Both the position numbers and the translations under genes were made by a program. Positions 7,253-16,729 of a DNA stretch of 34,611 nt are shown piece after piece. The notes beneath the pieces were generated by a model, which worked only from the letters and a program-made list of their open reading frames with translations, had not been told where the DNA came from and searched no databases. This DNA comes from Tissierella sp. (GTDB lineage: Bacteria; Bacillota; Clostridia; Tissierellales; Tissierellaceae). How positions within the stretch are numbered: position 1 is the stretch's first letter; the number at the start of each line of letters is the position of its first letter. The DNA is taken from contig JAAYGX010000074.1 of assembly GCA_012735585.1 (NCBI GenBank), forward strand, positions 1-34,611. Reading direction: 5' to 3'.

Positions 7253-8704
7253 ATGCAAATCAATAAAACAATGTATAAGGAGTTTAAAGAATATCCTGAA
7301 AGAATAGTCCAATTTGGAGATGGGAATTTTTTAAGAGCTTTTTCTGATTGGATTGTCCATAGGATGAATGAGGAATTGAATTTTGACTCTGGAATTTTAG
7401 TCGTTGGACCTAGAAGTAATGATAAAGTGTATGAGTTAAATGAGCAGGATGGTTTATACACCCTTCTGCTAAAGGGAATTCGTAAGGGAGAACTAATTGA
7501 TGAAAAGCTTATAATAAATTCTATTACTCGTGGTATCAACACCTATAGAGATTATGATGAGTATTTAAAGACTGCAGAAAACCCAGATATCAGATTTATG
7601 ATTTCTAATACCACAGAGGCAGGAATCATTTATGATGAGAATGATAAATTAGAAGATAGACCCCAAAACTCATTTCCAGGTAAGGTAACTTCCTTCTTAT
7701 ATCACAGGTATAAATTCTTTAATGGTGAAGTGGATAAAGGTTTAATATTCTTGCCATGTGAGTTAATTGATAAAAATGGAGAAAAACTTAAAGAGATTAT
7801 ATTAAAACTAGCTAAAGATTGGGTTCTTGAGGATGGTTTTATCAATTGGATAAATGAAGCCAATGTTTTTTATAATACCCTTGTAGACAGAATAGTACCA
7901 GGTTATCCAAAAGAAAATGCGGAAAGTATTCAAAAAGAGCTAGGTTATGAGGACAAGTTCCTTGTAGAAGGTGAGCATTTTCATCTATGGGTTATAGAAG
8001 GGCCAAAGGAGATTAAGGATGAATTCCCTGCTGATAAAATAGGTCTAAATGTTCTATTCGTAGATGATTTAACCCCATATAGAACTAGAAAGGTTCGAAT
8101 ACTCAATGGTGCTCACACTGCCATGGTTCCAGTTGCATACTTATATGGTCTGGATACAGTGAAGGACTCTGTAGATCATAAGGTAATTGGTGAATTTATC
8201 AGATCTGCAATATTTGATGAAATTGTGCCGGCTATGGATTTTCCAAGGTCGGAGTCAGAAGGTTTTGCATCAGATGTATTAGATAGGTTTAGAAATCCAT
8301 TTATAAAGCATTATTTAATGAGTATATCTTTAAACTCTATGAGCAAGTTCGAAACAAGAGTTTTACCTTCAATATTGGATTATATTGAAAGAAAGGGTGA
8401 GCTTCCAAAGAAACTATTATTCTCTCTTGCCTCATTAATTGAGTTTTATAAGGGTGAAAGAAATGGCGAAAGAATCAACCTATCTGATAATGTTGAATAC
8501 CTGGACATGTTTTCAGAACTATGGGGTAAATATGATAATACTGATGAATATTTAGGATATATAGTTGAGACAGTTCTTGGTCTAGAGAGCCTATGGAAAA
8601 TGAATCTAAATGAAATAGATGGTCTTAAGGAAGAAGTAACCAAATATCTTATTAATATTGAGAGAAATGGTATAGCGACGGCATTGAAGGAGATATTATC
8701 ATGA
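7253..8704 (+). CDS. uxaB: Tagaturonate reductase (altronate oxidoreductase)
   Basis: UxaB reduces D-tagaturonate to D-altronate with NADH in the galacturonate branch. The 483-residue product belongs to the mannitol dehydrogenase family. The N-terminal nucleotide-binding segment is 'RIVQFGDGNFLRAF', and the catalytic block 'RKVRILNGAHTAM' supplies Lys280, Asn285 and His288. The FRAF and 'ISNTTEAGI' segments fit UxaB better than fructuronate reductase of the same family. It is the first gene of a tight operon; its stop overlaps the uxaA start by four bases (ATGA). A GGAG sits 9 bases before the ATG. Control is probably by the upstream GntR protein through the CTGATAT cluster. Confidence 0.93.
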   Translation: MQINKTMYKEFKEYPERIVQFGDGNFLRAFSDWIVHRMNEELNFDSGILVVGPRSNDKVYELNEQDGLYTLLLKGIRKGELIDEKLIINSITRGINTYRDYDEYLKTAENPDIRFMISNTTEAGIIYDENDKLEDRPQNSFPGKVTSFLYHRYKFFNGEVDKGLIFLPCELIDKNGEKLKEIILKLAKDWVLEDGFINWINEANVFYNTLVDRIVPGYPKENAESIQKELGYEDKFLVEGEHFHLWVIEGPKEIKDEFPADKIGLNVLFVDDLTPYRTRKVRILNGAHTAMVPVAYLYGLDTVKDSVDHKVIGEFIRSAIFDEIVPAMDFPRSESEGFASDVLDRFRNPFIKHYLMSISLNSMSKFETRVLPSILDYIERKGELPKKLLFSLASLIEFYKGERNGERINLSDNVEYLDMFSELWGKYDNTDEYLGYIVETVLGLESLWKMNLNEIDGLKEEVTKYLINIERNGIATALKEILS

Positions 8705-10188
8705 AAGAATATTTAAAGATTAATGAATTTGATAACATTATAATTTCTTTAAAGGATTTAAAAAAGGGGCTGATTATTCAGGATGGGGATCAGTCAATCC
8801 AGCTGTTACAAGATGTTAAGCCAGGACATAAAATAGCATTAGCTAACATCGAAAAGGGCGAGGATATCATCAAATATGGTTATCCAATAGGACAGGCTAA
8901 AGAGAAAATACTTGAGGGTGATTGGGTCCACACTCACAATACTAAGACAAATTTAGAAGGAACAATTGAATATAGGTACAATCCCGAATTTGTCAATATA
9001 CCTAAGAAGGAAGGACCCTCGAAATTTATGGGTTATAGAAGAGGCAATGGTAGAGTTGGTATAAGAAATGAAATTGTAATAGTTCCGACAGTTGGGTGTA
9101 TAAATGGCATAGCTGAAATGATGACTAAAACGTTTACAAACCAGATTGAAGCAGATGGTGTAGATGATATCCGCCTCTACAAACACAATTATGGCTGTTC
9201 TCAGCTAGGAGATGATTTAGAAAACACTAGAAAGATTCTTATAGATATAGTTAAGCATCCCAATGTAGGAGGAGCACTAGTTATAGGGCTGGGATGTGAG
9301 AACAACATAATTGAAGAATTTATAGAGCATATGGGAGAGTTTGATAAAGAAAGAATCAAGTTTCTAAAGACTCAAACCGTAGGAGATGAAATAGAAGAAG
9401 GTGTTAAACTCCTTAAGGAAATCTATGAAACGGTAAAATATGACACTAGAGAAGAAGTTCCTATATCTGAACTAAAGATTGGATTAAAATGTGGTGGTTC
9501 AGATGGCTTCTCTGGTATAACAGCCAATCCATTACTAGGTGAATTATCAGATTATCTTATAAGTCATGGTGGTACTTCAATATTGACAGAGGTTCCAGAG
9601 ATGTTTGGAGCTGAGACTATTCTTATGGATAGAGCAGAGTCTGAGGGAGTATTTGAAGATATAGTAAGTTTAATAAATGATTTTAAGGAGTACTTTATAA
9701 GACACAATCAACCAATATATGAAAATCCATCACCAGGAAATAAAGAAGGTGGAATCACAACATTGGAGGATAAGTCCTTAGGATGCACTCAAAAAGGTGG
9801 AAAATCAACTGTGGTAGATGTTCTAGCATATGGTGATCCTGTTAGAAAGAATGGATTAAATCTATTAAATTCACCAGGAAATGATTTGGTTTCTTCCACA
9901 GCTTTAGGAGCATCAGGATGTCATATGGTATTGTTTTCAACAGGTAGGGGTACTCCGTTTGGAAGCTTTATACCTACAGTTAAAGTATCCACAAACACTC
10001 CTCTATTTAATCTAAAACCACATTGGATAGATTTTAATGCAGGAGTACTTTTAGAAGATGTTTCAATGGATGAGTTATTGGATGAATTTGTTAACTATAT
10101 CATAGAAGTTGCTAGTGGTAAATTTACCAATAATGAAAAGAATGAGTTCAAGGAGATGGCGATATTTAAGACGGGTGTTACACTTTAA
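8701..10188 (+). CDS. uxaA: Altronate dehydratase
   Basis: UxaA dehydrates D-altronate to KDG. The 495-residue protein has an N-terminal SAF domain (about 1-90) ending in 'GDWVHTHNTKTNL' with His77 and His79. The long C-terminal altronate/galactarate dehydratase domain begins 'MGYRRGNGRVGIRNEIVIVP'. It contains 'LYKHNYGCSQ', 'GLGCENN' and 'LKCGGSDGFSGITANP', with cysteines typical of the iron-dependent family. Full-length single-chain UxaA is about 495 residues, so it looks intact. The start overlaps the uxaB stop, indicating translational coupling. Confidence 0.95.
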   Translation: MKEYLKINEFDNIIISLKDLKKGLIIQDGDQSIQLLQDVKPGHKIALANIEKGEDIIKYGYPIGQAKEKILEGDWVHTHNTKTNLEGTIEYRYNPEFVNIPKKEGPSKFMGYRRGNGRVGIRNEIVIVPTVGCINGIAEMMTKTFTNQIEADGVDDIRLYKHNYGCSQLGDDLENTRKILIDIVKHPNVGGALVIGLGCENNIIEEFIEHMGEFDKERIKFLKTQTVGDEIEEGVKLLKEIYETVKYDTREEVPISELKIGLKCGGSDGFSGITANPLLGELSDYLISHGGTSILTEVPEMFGAETILMDRAESEGVFEDIVSLINDFKEYFIRHNQPIYENPSPGNKEGGITTLEDKSLGCTQKGGKSTVVDVLAYGDPVRKNGLNLLNSPGNDLVSSTALGASGCHMVLFSTGRGTPFGSFIPTVKVSTNTPLFNLKPHWIDFNAGVLLEDVSMDELLDEFVNYIIEVASGKFTNNEKNEFKEMAIFKTGVTL

Positions 10189-10231
10189 TTTGTTAACGAT
10201 ATTGTAATTACAAATAAGGAGGTAGATGAGT

Positions 10232-11290
10232 TTGAAACTATCATTTAGATGGTATGGTAACGATGACCCGGTGAAAATCAACTATATTAAGCAAATTCCT
10301 ACAATGGAAAGTATAGTTACAGCTATTTACGATGTACCTGTTGGTGAAGTGTGGCCTATGGATAAGATAAATAGTTTGAAGGAAACAGTTGGAAAAGCAG
10401 GGCTAAAGTTTGATGTTATTGAAAGTGTGCCAGTTCACGAGGACATAAAACTAGGCAATTCAAACAGGGATAGGTATATTGAAAACTATAAACAAAACAT
10501 TATCAATCTGGGTAAAGCTGGTGTAAAAGTAATTTGCTATAATTTTATGCCTGTATTCGATTGGACCAGATCCCAGTTGGACAAAGAGTTAGATGATGGC
10601 TCAACTGCACTTGTTTTTTATGTTGATCAAGTGGATAAAATGGATCCATTAGATGGGGAACTATCATTACCTGGTTGGGATTCATCATATACGAAAGAGG
10701 ACTTAAAGGATTTATTTGAAGGATATGAAAAGGTTGGGGAAGAAGGATTATGGTCAAATTTAGAGTACTTCTTAAAAGAAATAATACCAGTAGCAGAAGC
10801 AAATGATGTGAAGATGGCAATCCATCCGGATGATCCACCATGGCCAATATTTGGACTTCCAAGAATCATTACAACTGAAGAAAGTCTAGATAGGTTTTTA
10901 AATCTAGTAGATAGTAAATATAATGGACTAACATTTTGTACAGGATCTTTAGGAAGCGGAAGTTTCAATGATGTTCCTAAATTGATAGATAAATATGCAG
11001 CTCAAGAAAAGATTCATTTTATGCATGTAAGAAATGTGAAACTTCTTGATGATGGAGGGTTTGAAGAATCTGCTCATTATTCCTCATATGGTTCTTTAGA
11101 TATAGTTGAAATTATGAAAGTTCTTCATAAGAATAATTTTGACGGATATCTTCGACCTGATCATGGCAGAATGATTTGGGGTGAGACTGGTAGACCTGGG
11201 TATGGTCTATACGATAGGGCTCTTGGTGCAATGTATGTAGTGGGTATATGGGAGACATTAGAGAAAAGCTATAAGAAGCGAGGGAAATAA
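10232..11290 (+). CDS. uxuA: Mannonate dehydratase
   Basis: UxuA dehydrates D-mannonate to KDG in the glucuronate branch. The product is about 352 residues, a TIM-barrel enzyme with 'KLSFRWYG' at the N-terminus, the metal-site motif '[18 protein letters not shown]' (His198), 'HFMHVRNVK' and '[13 protein letters not shown]'. I choose the TTG at 10232 because AAGGAGG (10216-10222) lies 9 bases before it, and the family usually starts 'MK(L/M)(T/S)FRWYG'. An in-frame ATG at 10226 is only 3 bases from that site. It lies between uxaA and the SDR reductase, two bases before the latter. Confidence 0.94.
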   Translation: MKLSFRWYGNDDPVKINYIKQIPTMESIVTAIYDVPVGEVWPMDKINSLKETVGKAGLKFDVIESVPVHEDIKLGNSNRDRYIENYKQNIINLGKAGVKVICYNFMPVFDWTRSQLDKELDDGSTALVFYVDQVDKMDPLDGELSLPGWDSSYTKEDLKDLFEGYEKVGEEGLWSNLEYFLKEIIPVAEANDVKMAIHPDDPPWPIFGLPRIITTEESLDRFLNLVDSKYNGLTFCTGSLGSGSFNDVPKLIDKYAAQEKIHFMHVRNVKLLDDGGFEESAHYSSYGSLDIVEIMKVLHKNNFDGYLRPDHGRMIWGETGRPGYGLYDRALGAMYVVGIWETLEKSYKKRGK

Positions 11291-11291
11291 T

Positions 11292-12155
11292 ATGGAGTTG
11301 AAATTGCCATTCAAAGTTGATCTGACTAATAAGGTAGTAGTAGTTACAGGCGGAACAGGAGTATTGGGTAGTGCTTGGGTAGATGCTTTGGCTGCCTGTG
11401 GTGCTAAGATAGCATTACTTGGAAGAAGTCAAAATAAATTAGATGAAAAAGTAAAAGAGGTTACTGAAAATGGTGGTATTGCCATAGCTGTTGAAGCGGA
11501 TGTACTGAATAAGGAAAGTCTAGTAAAGGCTCATACGGAGATTCTAGAAAAACTTGGTCCATGTGATATACTCCTTAATGGTGCAGGGGGCAATCATCCA
11601 AAGGGTAATACTACAAAAGAGTATCTATATGAAGAAGACTTAAACAACACGGATGAAAATATAAAAACACTATTTGATTTAGATGAGGATGGAATTAAGT
11701 TTGTATTTGATCTAAATTTCCTAGGAACTTTTTTACCTACTCAAGAATTCGTTAAGGATATGGTAGGAAGAGAAGGGTGTTCTGTAATCAATATATCTTC
11801 AATGAATGCGTATACTCCATTAACGAAGATACCGGCATATTCAGGTGCAAAGGCAGCTGTATCAAACTTAACGGAGTGGTTAGCGGTTCATCTTTCCAAA
11901 GTAGGAATAAGAGTTAATGGATTGGCACCAGGATTTTTCTTGACTAGCCAAAATGAAGCATTATTATTGAATAAAGATGGTTCTTATACTGATAGGTCTA
12001 AGAAAATACTGAATAACACACCTATGGAAAGGTTTGGAAAACCAGAAGAGCTAGTAGGAGCATTGTTATTTTTAGTAAATGAAGAGGCATCTAGTTTTGT
12101 CAATGGTGTTGTTATACCTATAGATGGTGGGTTTTCAGCTTATTCTGGAGTTTAA
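11292..12155 (+). CDS. uxuB: SDR-type D-fructuronate reductase (mannonate oxidoreductase)
   Basis: A 287-residue short-chain dehydrogenase with the cofactor motif 'TGGTGVLG' (19-26) and catalytic Ser170, Tyr183 and Lys187 (YSGAK). Some Firmicutes and Thermotogae use an SDR instead of the mannitol-dehydrogenase-type UxuB to reduce D-fructuronate to D-mannonate. The gene follows uxuA by one base, in the same operon, which supports that role. An insertion around 105-135 (acidic, 'YLYEEDLNNTDENIK') is typical of this SDR subgroup. The reaction is inferred from context and similarity to B. subtilis YjmF-type proteins. Other sugar-acid dehydrogenase roles are possible. Confidence 0.85.
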   Translation: MELKLPFKVDLTNKVVVVTGGTGVLGSAWVDALAACGAKIALLGRSQNKLDEKVKEVTENGGIAIAVEADVLNKESLVKAHTEILEKLGPCDILLNGAGGNHPKGNTTKEYLYEEDLNNTDENIKTLFDLDEDGIKFVFDLNFLGTFLPTQEFVKDMVGREGCSVINISSMNAYTPLTKIPAYSGAKAAVSNLTEWLAVHLSKVGIRVNGLAPGFFLTSQNEALLLNKDGSYTDRSKKILNNTPMERFGKPEELVGALLFLVNEEASSFVNGVVIPIDGGFSAYSGV

Positions 12156-12162
12156 TATATCA

Positions 12163-12194
12163 AAAAGGGAAGGGATAAAGTCTTTCCCTTTTAG
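12163..12194 (+). terminator. Hairpin after the uxuB gene (terminator or attenuator)
   Basis: A 9-bp stem (AAAAGGGAA, 12163-12171, with TTCCCTTTT, 12184-12192). The U-run is inside the stem, so termination may be partial before uxaC. Confidence 0.6.
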
Positions 12195-12199
12195 TGCTG

Positions 12200-12227
12200 T
12201 TGCATTGCAAAGTTTAATATTTATGAT
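12200..12227 (+). promoter_or_regulatory. Possible promoter of uxaC
   Basis: TTGCAT (12200-12205), 16 bases, then TATGAT (12222-12227), between the hairpin after uxuB and uxaC. The -35 is part of a small palindrome, TTGCATTGCAA. It would let uxaC be expressed apart from the upstream operon. Confidence 0.4.
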
Positions 12228-12249
12228 AATTTAGGAGGGTTAAATTGAT

Positions 12250-13656
12250 ATGAAGAAATTTTTAGATGAAAAATTTTTACTTAATAGTGAAACAGCAGTA
12301 GAACTTTATCACAATTACGCAAAGGACATGCCAATATTTGATTACCATTGTCATCTTAGTCCTGAAGCCATAGCAAATGATATGAGCTTTAAAAACATAA
12401 CAGAAATTTGGCTTGGAGGAGACCACTATAAGTGGAGAGCCATGAGATCAAATGGAATAGATGAAAAATACATAACAGGTGATGCTTCAGATTATGATAA
12501 GTTTAAAGCTTGGGCAAAAACTGTTCCATACTGTATAGGAAACCCCCTCTACCATTGGTCACACCTTGAACTAAAAAGATTTTTTGATATAGATTTGATA
12601 ATAAATGAGGATACTGCAGATGAGATTTGGGATAGAGCTAATGCGTTATTAAAGGAAAAAGAATTTACTGCAAAACAACTTATAAAGAGATCTAATGTAA
12701 AGGCACTTTGTACTACAGATGATGCAATAGATACATTGGAATTCCATAAAAAAGTTAGAGAAGATAAAGAGTTTGGTGTAAAAGTTTTTCCAACTTTAAG
12801 ACCAGATAAAGGAATCAATATACAGAACGATACTTTTGTAGCTTGGGTTAAGGCATTATCTGAAATAAATGGGATAAAGATAGACTCCTATGGTGACTTT
12901 ATTAAAGCCTTAGAATCTAGGGTTGATTATTTCCATGAAGAGGGTTGTAGATTATCAGACCATGGTATAGATAGAATATTTTATGCACCTGCTAGTGATG
13001 AGGAAGTCAATGAAATATTCCTAAAAGCTATGGATGGTATGACTCTTACAGACATAGAAATTGACAAATATAAAACACTGACATTGTTAAATTTAGCTAG
13101 GATGTATAATAAACGTGGTTGGACAATGCAGCTTCATATAGGTGCTTTAAGAAATAACAATGCTAGAATGTTTAGTGTTTTGGGAGCGGATACAGGGTAT
13201 GATTCAATAAATGATGGAAATATTGCTGAATCACTTTCGAAATTATTAAATGAAGTTGATAAAACTAATGAATTACCTAAGACAATCCTATATTGCTTGA
13301 ATCCGAGTGATAACTATATATTAGGTACGATGATTGGGAATTTTCAAGGTGGTGGTATACCTGGAAAAATTCAATTTGGCTCTGGTTGGTGGTTCAATGA
13401 TCAAAAACTAGGTATGATTGAACAAATGGAAGCACTTGCTAATTTAGGACTACTAAGAAGGTTTGTAGGAATGGTAACGGACTCTAGAAGTTTTATTTCA
13501 TATACAAGACATGAGTATTTTAGGCGTGTATTGTGTGATTTAGTGGGTTCATGGGTAGAAGATGGAGAAGCTCCTAATGATATGGACTTAGTTGGGACAA
13601 TGATAAAAGAAATTTGCTTCCTAAATGCAAAGGAATATTTCGGGATTGAAATTTAA
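12250..13656 (+). CDS. uxaC: Uronate isomerase (glucuronate/galacturonate isomerase)
   Basis: UxaC opens both branches: D-glucuronate to D-fructuronate and D-galacturonate to D-tagaturonate. The 468-residue product is a full-length amidohydrolase-fold isomerase. The metal motif 'DYHCHLSP' gives His33 and His35, with 'LHIGALRNNN' and 'FGSGWWFND' downstream. AGGAGGG lies 10 bases before the ATG. It is separated from uxuB by a hairpin and a possible promoter, so it is the distal gene of the uronate operon or a separate unit. A terminator-like structure follows. Confidence 0.96.
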   Translation: MKKFLDEKFLLNSETAVELYHNYAKDMPIFDYHCHLSPEAIANDMSFKNITEIWLGGDHYKWRAMRSNGIDEKYITGDASDYDKFKAWAKTVPYCIGNPLYHWSHLELKRFFDIDLIINEDTADEIWDRANALLKEKEFTAKQLIKRSNVKALCTTDDAIDTLEFHKKVREDKEFGVKVFPTLRPDKGINIQNDTFVAWVKALSEINGIKIDSYGDFIKALESRVDYFHEEGCRLSDHGIDRIFYAPASDEEVNEIFLKAMDGMTLTDIEIDKYKTLTLLNLARMYNKRGWTMQLHIGALRNNNARMFSVLGADTGYDSINDGNIAESLSKLLNEVDKTNELPKTILYCLNPSDNYILGTMIGNFQGGGIPGKIQFGSGWWFNDQKLGMIEQMEALANLGLLRRFVGMVTDSRSFISYTRHEYFRRVLCDLVGSWVEDGEAPNDMDLVGTMIKEICFLNAKEYFGIEI

Positions 13657-13668
13657 ACTTATTCTGAA

Positions 13669-13720
13669 AAACAGCCTTGACCTTAAATAAATGGTCATAG
13701 GCTGTTTACTATTTTAGTGA
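13669..13720 (+). terminator. Terminator after uxaC
   Basis: A stem of 14-15 bases (AAACAGCCTTGACC, 13669-13682, with GGTCATAGGCTGTTT, 13693-13707) has one bulged base and is followed by TACTATTTTAG. The tail is only moderately T-rich. Confidence 0.75.
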
Positions 13721-13837
13721 ATATAAAAAGTTAGTAAAATATTTAGAAAAAAACAACAAATAACCATTGACAGATTATTTGTAATAATATAAACTATAAT
13801 TAATAACAGCAGTGGAGAAATTAACGAGGTGAAAGCG

Positions 13838-15007
13838 ATGTCACAAATTATTAAACATGATCAGGAATTGATGAAAAAGATAAACAAAGAGATGATTCTT
13901 AATTTGATAAGAGAAAAAGGACCAATTTCAAGGGCTGATTTGGCAAAGATAACCAATATGAGCCCTACATCGATAAGCAGAATAGTTACAGATTTTAGTG
14001 AATTAGGCTTAGTAAAAGAAACTAATTTAACATCAAGTGGAGTTGGAAGAAAAGCCATTCTTCTAGATACAGATCCTAATTCAATCCACGTAATAAGTGT
14101 AGAGATGGATCAAAGCATATCGAAAATCGGAGTAGTAGATTTCGATGGAAATATCATTTTAAAAGAAGAAGTTACTTATGATTCCCATGTTATGGACTGG
14201 GAAAAAGTTGTAGATAAGATTTGTAACACCATTGGAGGAATAATAGAGCAAGAAAATTCTACTGAGTCAAAAATAATTGGTATTGGTATTGGTATACCAG
14301 GGATTGTAGACGATAAAAGTGGACGAGTAGTATTTTCTCCACAGCTAGGATGGAAAGATGTTGGGATTGTAGACTACATTGAAAAGAGATTTGGTTATAA
14401 AACAACAATTGACAATTTAATAAAGTCGAAGGCTATAGCTGAAAATGTTTATGGTTCGACTAAAGGCTCTAAAAGGGCAGCCTTAATAAATTTTGGGACA
14501 GGTGTTGGGTCGGCTTTAATAGTCAATGAAGAAATATATCGTGGTATAACCAATAGTGCAGGAGAAATTGGACATACAACTATAGATCCAAATGGTAGAT
14601 TATGCGATTGTGGTAGAATTGGTTGTCTTCAAACATTTATTACTGAGGAAGCTCTAATACAAGAAGCCAGGGCATTTAAAAACGTTTACAGTATAAAGGA
14701 AATATTCGATTCTGAAATTGCTGGGGAAAATTGGGCTATTAATCTAATAGATAGATTATATACATATGTTGGAATTGCAGTATGTAATGTTATATGTATG
14801 TATAATCCGGATACTGTAATCATTACTGGTAAATTAATTGAGGAAAGACCTGAAATTTTAGATGTTATTATGAAAAGGGTTGATGATCGCATTTGGGCTC
14901 CTTTTAAAAATACTTATGAAATTAAAGGTTCAAATTTATGTGAAAAATCAGGTATGTTAGGAGTTGCATCTTTAGTAATAAACAAGTATCTTGATGCTGA
15001 ATTATAA
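13838..15007 (+). CDS. ROK-family transcriptional regulator
   Basis: The product is 389 residues. An N-terminal winged helix (about 15-75, 'LIREKGPISRADLAKITNMSPTSISRIVTDF') precedes a ROK sugar-binding domain with 'LINFGTGVGSALIVNEEIYRG'. The zinc motif is intact: His246 in 'GEIGHTT' and Cys256, Cys258 and Cys263 in 'CDCGRIGC'. NagC/XylR-type ROK proteins are usually repressors released by a sugar or sugar phosphate. I start at the ATG 13838 after GAGGTGA; a GTG nine bases earlier lies inside that site. It precedes the second TRAP operon with 183 bases between, so it probably controls that operon. A TTGACA (13767-13772) lies upstream, but no ideally spaced -10 was found. The ligand is unknown. 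Confidence 0.9.
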   Translation: MSQIIKHDQELMKKINKEMILNLIREKGPISRADLAKITNMSPTSISRIVTDFSELGLVKETNLTSSGVGRKAILLDTDPNSIHVISVEMDQSISKIGVVDFDGNIILKEEVTYDSHVMDWEKVVDKICNTIGGIIEQENSTESKIIGIGIGIPGIVDDKSGRVVFSPQLGWKDVGIVDYIEKRFGYKTTIDNLIKSKAIAENVYGSTKGSKRAALINFGTGVGSALIVNEEIYRGITNSAGEIGHTTIDPNGRLCDCGRIGCLQTFITEEALIQEARAFKNVYSIKEIFDSEIAGENWAINLIDRLYTYVGIAVCNVICMYNPDTVIITGKLIEERPEILDVIMKRVDDRIWAPFKNTYEIKGSNLCEKSGMLGVASLVINKYLDAEL

Positions 15008-15190
15008 TGAAAAGATAATATTAGCACGAAATGTGCTTAAATTATATTAAAAAATAGATATAGGGAGTGGTGATAGATGAGGAAAATTTAAAATACGGAA
15101 GCTTAATTAATATATTACTGGAATAATGATTGAATTTCTAAAGTTAAGTAAAGGTCTAATCGAAAAATTAAATCAATTAGGAGGCTTACA
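15008..15190 (+). promoter_or_regulatory. Leader/promoter region of the second TRAP operon
   Basis: This 183-base gap holds a small inverted repeat (AGCAC-GAAAT-GTGCT, 15023-15037), possibly an operator for the ROK protein. It also holds a 19-codon frame beginning GTG at 15067 after GGGA and ending at 15126. No strong terminator or consensus promoter was found. The frame is too short to call a gene. Confidence 0.35.
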
Positions 15191-16192
15191 ATGAAGAAAA
15201 AAAGTTTATTATTGATTGTTAGTTTAGTATTTGCAATAATGTTGTCTGCGTGCAGTGGGAGTACTAGTACAAGTTCTGGAGATTCTGTAGTATTAAGGTT
15301 AGCACATACCCAATCAAATGAGCATCCGGTACATAAATCAATGGAAGAGTTTGCTAGATTAGTAAAGGAAAAAACTGATGGAGAAGTAACTGTTGAAATA
15401 TTTGCCAATGGTGTTTTAGGTGATGAAAGAAAATATATAGAATCTTTACAAACAGAATTACTTGATATGGCTAAGGTGTCTGTAAATGCATTAGAAAACT
15501 TTGAGGAATTATATTCACTGTTTGGAATACCATATGTATTTGAAGGAATGGATCATGGAAGAAGATTTATGAATAGTGAAGAAGCATTACCGCTTTATGA
15601 ATCAACGGTTGATTCATTAGATATTTTAGGTCTTACTTGGTATGATGCTGGTGCCCGTAACTACTATACTAAAGATACGCCTATCCTAAAACCTGAAGAT
15701 ATGAAGGGTTTAGTAATGCGTGTACAATCAAGTCAAATTCAAATAAAAACAGCTGAAGCTTTAGGTGGTAGTGCAACTCCTGTTGACTGGGGTGAACTAT
15801 ATACTGCTATCCAACAAGGTGTAGTTGATGGTGCTGATAATGGTATTGTAGCTTTTACAGATAACAACTTAGGAGAAGTAGCTAAACATTTTTCATTTAC
15901 TGAGCATGTTTTTTCACCAGATATCTTACTTATAAAGAATAGTGTATTTGAAGGATTGACAACTGAACAACAAGAAGCGGTTAAGGAAGCTGCAAGAGAG
16001 TCAACTGCATTTCATGACGCAGGTTGGGGACAAGCTAGGGAAGACGCAATCAAGAAGAGTGAGTCTATTGGGGTAACGATACATTATCCAGAACTAGGAC
16101 CTTTCGCTGAAGCCTTAAGACCGTTAAGAGAAGAACTTATACAAAATGAAAAGGTTGCGAACTTTGTTGAAATAATAGATGCAATGAAATAA
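15191..16192 (+). CDS. dctP: TRAP transporter solute-binding lipoprotein DctP (TRAP 2)
   Basis: The 333-residue product begins with a lipoprotein signal ending in 'LSAC' with Cys21, then a Ser/Thr/Gly linker, so it is anchored outside the membrane. The mature part has the DctP pattern: 'VLRLAHTQSNEHPVHKS', 'LGDERKYIESLQ', 'WYDAGARNYYTKDTPI', conserved Arg177 in 'MKGLVMRVQSS' for a carboxylate, and 'ELYTAIQQGVVDGADN'. AGGAGG precedes the ATG. It starts an operon with dctQ and dctM, followed by hydrolase and dehydrogenase genes. The substrate is probably a sugar acid or other carboxylate, but this system need not carry the same acid as the other two. Confidence 0.94.
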   Translation: MKKKSLLLIVSLVFAIMLSACSGSTSTSSGDSVVLRLAHTQSNEHPVHKSMEEFARLVKEKTDGEVTVEIFANGVLGDERKYIESLQTELLDMAKVSVNALENFEELYSLFGIPYVFEGMDHGRRFMNSEEALPLYESTVDSLDILGLTWYDAGARNYYTKDTPILKPEDMKGLVMRVQSSQIQIKTAEALGGSATPVDWGELYTAIQQGVVDGADNGIVAFTDNNLGEVAKHFSFTEHVFSPDILLIKNSVFEGLTTEQQEAVKEAARESTAFHDAGWGQAREDAIKKSESIGVTIHYPELGPFAEALRPLREELIQNEKVANFVEIIDAMK

Positions 16193-16200
16193 TACTAGAA

Positions 16201-16220
16201 TTGCTTTTGGTTTAAAGCAA
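16201..16220 (+). promoter_or_regulatory. Intercistronic hairpin between dctP and dctQ (TRAP 2)
   Basis: TTGCTTT (16201-16207) and AAAGCAA (16214-16220) pair as a 7-bp stem with a 6-nt loop. It ends directly at the GGGGG ribosome binding site of dctQ, so it could limit dctQ translation as well as protect dctP mRNA. Confidence 0.55.
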
Positions 16221-16234
16221 GGGGGATGATTATT

Positions 16235-16729
16235 TTGAAAAAAGCAAAAAAAATGTTGGATAAAGCCCTTGAAGTTTTATTATCTGTAACAATATTAAGT
16301 ATGGTATTAGTTGCTATTTGGGGTGTTTTCACTCGTCTTATATTAAAAAATCAAGCAAGCTTTACGACGGAATTTTTAAGATATGCCTTACTATGGACAT
16401 CGCTATTTTCAGCTGCTTATGCTTTCGGTGAAAAAGGGCATATCTGTATTACATTTGTAAAAGACAGGTTTAAAGGGAAAGCATTACTTGCTATAGATGT
16501 ATTGACTGAGTTAATAATTATATTCTTTGCAGTATCGGTTTTAATTTATGGTGGATATAGAGGAATGCTAATGGGGATGAATGAAACTTCTCCAACTCTG
16601 GGTCTGAAAATTGGATATATTTACACAGCACTACCAATTTCTGGAATCTTCATTACTTTTTATTCCTTAATAAATTTAATGGATATTTCAAGAAATGAAA
16701 AAGGCGACATAATTAATGGAGAGGTTTAG
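16235..16729 (+). CDS. dctQ: TRAP transporter small permease subunit DctQ (TRAP 2)
   Basis: About 164 residues with four hydrophobic segments and the DctQ core 'TTEFLRYALLWTSLFSAAYAFGEKGHICI'. The TTG at 16235 has GGGGG 9 bases before it. An in-frame ATG at 16226 directly abuts that site and is the alternative start. It forms the membrane complex with the DctM at 16914. Unusually, 184 bases separate the two, and they contain several hairpins. Confidence 0.9.
   Translation: MKKAKKMLDKALEVLLSVTILSMVLVAIWGVFTRLILKNQASFTTEFLRYALLWTSLFSAAYAFGEKGHICITFVKDRFKGKALLAIDVLTELIIIFFAVSVLIYGGYRGMLMGMNETSPTLGLKIGYIYTALPISGIFITFYSLINLMDISRNEKGDIINGEV

Noticed and set aside
7097-7312. Minus-strand open frame across the uxaB promoter
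   Set aside because: It is low-complexity, Tyr/Ile-rich translation of AT-rich promoter DNA and overlaps the start of uxaB.
10545-10968. Long antisense open frames inside uxuA
   Set aside because: They are shadows of a well-supported gene, with no ribosome binding site or family features.
12197-12213. TTGCATTGCAA before uxaC as another IclR-type operator
   Set aside because: It resembles the weaker eda site (TTGCATTGCGAAAC) but lacks the GAAAC end and the 20-bp partner site, so the match is probably chance or only a promoter element.
15067-15126. 19-codon open frame with GTG start before dctP of TRAP 2
   Set aside because: Too short, no recognisable motif, and start codon not clearly separated from the GGGA; kept only as a remark in the leader region.
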